Shown here: in pieces, positions 62,092 to 64,000 of the stretch
How positions within the stretch are numbered: position 1 is the first letter of the stretch
Layout: every line of letters starts with the position of its first letter
Source: Vibrio metoecus
Lineage (GTDB): Bacteria > Pseudomonadota > Gammaproteobacteria > Enterobacterales > Vibrionaceae
Reading direction: 5' to 3'
Assembly (NCBI RefSeq): GCF_000696385.1
Contig: NZ_JJMN01000018.1
Span: 86,233-150,232 of the forward strand
DNA length: 64,000 nt
Position numbers and translations under genes: made by a program
The notes under the pieces: model-generated
Databases searched by the model: none
Told to the model about the DNA's origin: nothing
The model's input: the letters and a program-made list of their open reading frames with translations, nothing else

Positions 62092-63279
62092 GTGAAAAAG
62101 CCCCTTATCGTGCAAAAGTTCGGTGGAACTTCGGTGGGTTCAATTGAAAGAATGCAAACCGTAGCCGAACACATCATTAAGGCGAAGAATGATGGCAATC
62201 AAGTTGTAGTAGTCGTGTCTGCCATGGCAGGAGAAACCAATCGACTGGTGAGCTTAGCTCAGCAAGTCGATAGTGTGCCAAACGCGAGAGAACTTGATGT
62301 TTTGCTCTCTGCTGGTGAGCAGGTGTCAATGGCCTTAGTGGCGATGACACTGCACAAAATGGGCTACGCAGCCCGCTCACTAACCGGAGCTCAAGCGAAA
62401 ATTGTGACGGATAATCAACACAATGACGCGACGATTAAACATATTGATACTCGAACGATTACCGAGCTGCTTGAGCAAGATTTTATTGTGATAGTCGCGG
62501 GTTTTCAGGGAGTCAATGAAAATGGGGATATCACCACTTTGGGTCGTGGTGGCTCAGATACCAGTGCGGTAGCATTGGCTGGGGCGCTCAACGCCGATGA
62601 GTGCCAAATCTTCACGGATGTCGATGGCGTATACACTTGTGATCCTAGAGTTGTGCCTACTGCACGTAAATTGGATGTAATTGATTTTCCCTCGATGGAA
62701 GAAATGGCACGTAAAGGAGCTAAAGTCCTACATTTGCCGTGTGTGCAGTATGCTTGGAAATATTCGGTACCGTTGCGAGTGCTTTCTACTTTTGAAGTCA
62801 ATCAAGGTAGCTTAATAAAAGGCAATACCATCACTCATGCGGTGTGCGGTATTGCGATTCAGCGTGATATGACCTTGGTTACGGTAGAGAGTGAGGCGTT
62901 ATCGAATATACTCAAACAATGTCAAATGCTTGGTGTCGAAGTATTTACGACACAGGAAGAGCTTGAAAAGAGTGCGTTGGTGATTAAGCGTGATGCCTAT
63001 GCCAAATTACAGTTGGTTTGTGCAGATAAAGTCCGAGGTTTAGAGCCCGTCAGTCTGCTCACTAAGGTTGGACTTCAAGCGAGTGCGTTAGTGCCTCATG
63101 CTCGTAAGACCTTGGCTGAACATGGCATCGATGTGCGTTATGTCTCGGCCACGGAACAATCATCTATGCTAATGTTAGATCCTACAAATGTGGATCGTGC
63201 GGCTAATCTGTTGCACGACACCTATGTGACATCAGAAATCCCCCAAGAGTTTGCTATAAAACAAACCTTTTTAGGTTAA
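62092..63279 (+). CDS. lysC: Aspartate kinase (monofunctional, LysC-type)
   Basis: Aspartokinase starts the aspartate family pathway to lysine, methionine and threonine. The 395-residue protein begins at GTG 62092 with AAGGTG upstream. It has VQKFGGTSVGSIERMQ, the kinase core FTDVDGVYTCDPRVVPTARK and two C-terminal ACT domains that usually bind the feedback inhibitor. The 203-base leader is too short to hold a lysine riboswitch together with the terminator, and I see none. Confidence 0.94.
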   Translation: MKKPLIVQKFGGTSVGSIERMQTVAEHIIKAKNDGNQVVVVVSAMAGETNRLVSLAQQVDSVPNARELDVLLSAGEQVSMALVAMTLHKMGYAARSLTGAQAKIVTDNQHNDATIKHIDTRTITELLEQDFIVIVAGFQGVNENGDITTLGRGGSDTSAVALAGALNADECQIFTDVDGVYTCDPRVVPTARKLDVIDFPSMEEMARKGAKVLHLPCVQYAWKYSVPLRVLSTFEVNQGSLIKGNTITHAVCGIAIQRDMTLVTVESEALSNILKQCQMLGVEVFTTQEELEKSALVIKRDAYAKLQLVCADKVRGLEPVSLLTKVGLQASALVPHARKTLAEHGIDVRYVSATEQSSMLMLDPTNVDRAANLLHDTYVTSEIPQEFAIKQTFLG

Positions 63280-63370
63280 ACGGGCACCTTTGAGAGTTTA
63301 CGATGTCATAACTTTTGATGGATAATAGTGTAGTTGCAAGAAAATACAGAGATTACTCAAGGAGCTAAGA

Positions 63371-63568
63371 ATGCTTATTTTGACTCGCCGCGTTGGCGAA
63401 ACCCTGATGATCGGTGACGAAGTGACCGTGACAGTATTGGGCGTAAAAGGTAACCAGGTTCGTATTGGTGTGAATGCACCAAAAGAAGTGTCTGTGCACC
63501 GTGAAGAAATCTACATGCGCATTCAAGCTGAAAAAGGTAATGGTGGCGTTGCGTCTGGCAACTACTAA
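63371..63568 (+). CDS. csrA: Carbon storage regulator CsrA
   Basis: A dimeric RNA-binding protein that represses or stabilises mRNAs at GGA sites. The 65-residue protein starts [20 protein letters not shown], has the RNA-binding segment [19 protein letters not shown], and is the normal length. It sits between lysC and the tRNA cluster; csrA near alaS is a common arrangement. Confidence 0.97.
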   Translation: MLILTRRVGETLMIGDEVTVTVLGVKGNQVRIGVNAPKEVSVHREEIYMRIQAEKGNGGVASGNY

Positions 63569-63576
63569 TTATCGAA

Positions 63577-63608
63577 GAAAGGTCGGCCGCTAACGCCGAC
63601 CTTTTTGT
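63577..63608 (+). terminator. Terminator after csrA
   Basis: AAAGGTCGGC-CGCTAAC-GCCGACCTTT followed by a T run. Confidence 0.85.
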
Positions 63609-63749
63609 TTATCCCCGTGTTTTTATTTAGAAAGTGCAAATTCTCATCGCTTTGGTTAAATTGCCAACGGTTGAGCTGTTTTGCCGAGTTTTCTCCAAGA
63701 AAGTGTTTGACATATTTTTGGTAAATCGTAATATGTGCCTCCGCAAGAC

Positions 63750-63842
63750 GGTGAGGTGGCCGAGAGGCTGAAGGCGCTCCCCTGCTAAGGGAGTATACGG
63801 TTTATAGCCGTATCGAGGGTTCGAATCCCTCCTTCACCGCCA
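63750..63842 (+). tRNA. tRNA-Ser (anticodon GCT)
   Basis: A 93-base class II tRNA with the long variable arm of tRNA-Ser and encoded CCA, starting GGTGAGGTGGCCGAGAGGCT. The anticodon loop CTGCTAA at 63782-63788 gives GCT (63784-63786). Acceptor bases GGTGAGG pair with CTTCACC. Confidence 0.95.
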
Positions 63843-63875
63843 TTTCTTGCAATGCTTATTTCGATAAGCCACAGC

Positions 63876-63952
63876 GCGTCCGTAGCTCAGCTGGATAGAG
63901 TACCTGGCTACGAACCAGGCGGTCAGAGGTTCGAATCCTCTCGGACGCGCCA
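63876..63952 (+). tRNA. tRNA-Arg (anticodon ACG)
   Basis: A 77-base tRNA with encoded CCA, GCGTCCGTAGCTCAGCTGGA at its start and anticodon ACG at 63910-63912. The A is normally read as inosine. It is 33 bases after tRNA-Ser and probably in the same transcript. Confidence 0.95.
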
Positions 63953-63974
63953 TATTCTTCTAGAATATGAAAGT

Positions 63975-64000
63975 GGTGAGGTGGCCGAGAGGCTGAAGGC
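63975..64000 (+). tRNA. tRNA-Ser, 5' part only, cut by the window end
   Basis: The last 26 bases, GGTGAGGTGGCCGAGAGGCT and following, are identical to the first 26 of the tRNA-Ser at 63750. A second tRNA-Ser copy therefore begins here. Confidence 0.88.

Overview
The window is a stretch of a gammaproteobacterial core chromosome and matches Vibrio cholerae chromosome 1 gene for gene: yggS-pilT-pilU, the dns nuclease, divergent irgB/irgA, epd-pgk-fbaA, olsF, a tRNA gene, rpoD-dnaG-yqeY-rpsU, ispD-ispF-truD-surE-pcm-nlpD-rpoS, mutS, recA-recX-alaS, lysC-csrA and a Ser/Arg tRNA cluster. The assignment rests on recognised proteins and gene order. I found no CRISPR array, prophage, integron cassette or intact insertion sequence.

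Layout. 1-3737: partial yggS, the type IV pilus retraction ATPases pilT and pilU, and a LuxR-type regulator. 3845-5128: tyrS. 5154-10666 (minus strand): ruvX, yqgE, gshB, rsmE, dns, sprT, metK. 10996-12993: transketolase. 13059-16058: irgB and irgA, the iron-regulated regulator and receptor pair. 16210-19777: epd, pgk, fbaA. 20065-23489: mscS, argO/argP and a periplasmic SIMPL protein. 23490-26716: a hairpin-rich spacer with a 43-residue membrane peptide, pykF and a DeoR-family regulator next to glmS (26782-28614). 28675-31771: an orphan TRAP-type binding protein and the ornithine-lipid synthase olsF. 32189-32264: tRNA-Ile2. 32407-36937: the macromolecular-synthesis operon. 37179-47779: tsaD, a hydrolase, plsY, then folate, isoprenoid and repair genes ending in nlpD-rpoS. 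47858-55790: mutS, cysM and a sulfate ABC transporter. 55924-64000: a BASS-type transporter, pncC, recA, recX, alaS, lysC, csrA and three tRNAs, the last cut by the window end.

Two points stand out. First, twelve genes (tyrS, rsmE, irgB, argO, a SIMPL gene, a deoR-type gene, olsF, rpoD, rpsU, folB, truD, rpoS) have broken reading frames. Each is repaired by removing one to three single inserted bases: 18 insertions and no deletions by my reading. Several of the genes are essential, so this looks like insertion-type sequencing or assembly error rather than gene decay. I annotate them as full genes and give the break positions. Second, the place where seventh-pandemic El Tor strains carry the VSP-II island, between olsF and the CAU tRNA, is empty here. 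This suggests a strain without VSP-II. The tRNA is a tRNA-Ile2 by sequence, although the site is usually called tRNA-Met.

I did not find a clear new multi-gene system. The most open leads are a possible small RNA at the empty island site (about 31972-32060), the hairpin-rich spacer and 43-residue peptide at 23562-24026, a candidate PhoB box before olsF, and a set of TTTCG/CGAAA repeats before the deoR-type gene beside glmS.
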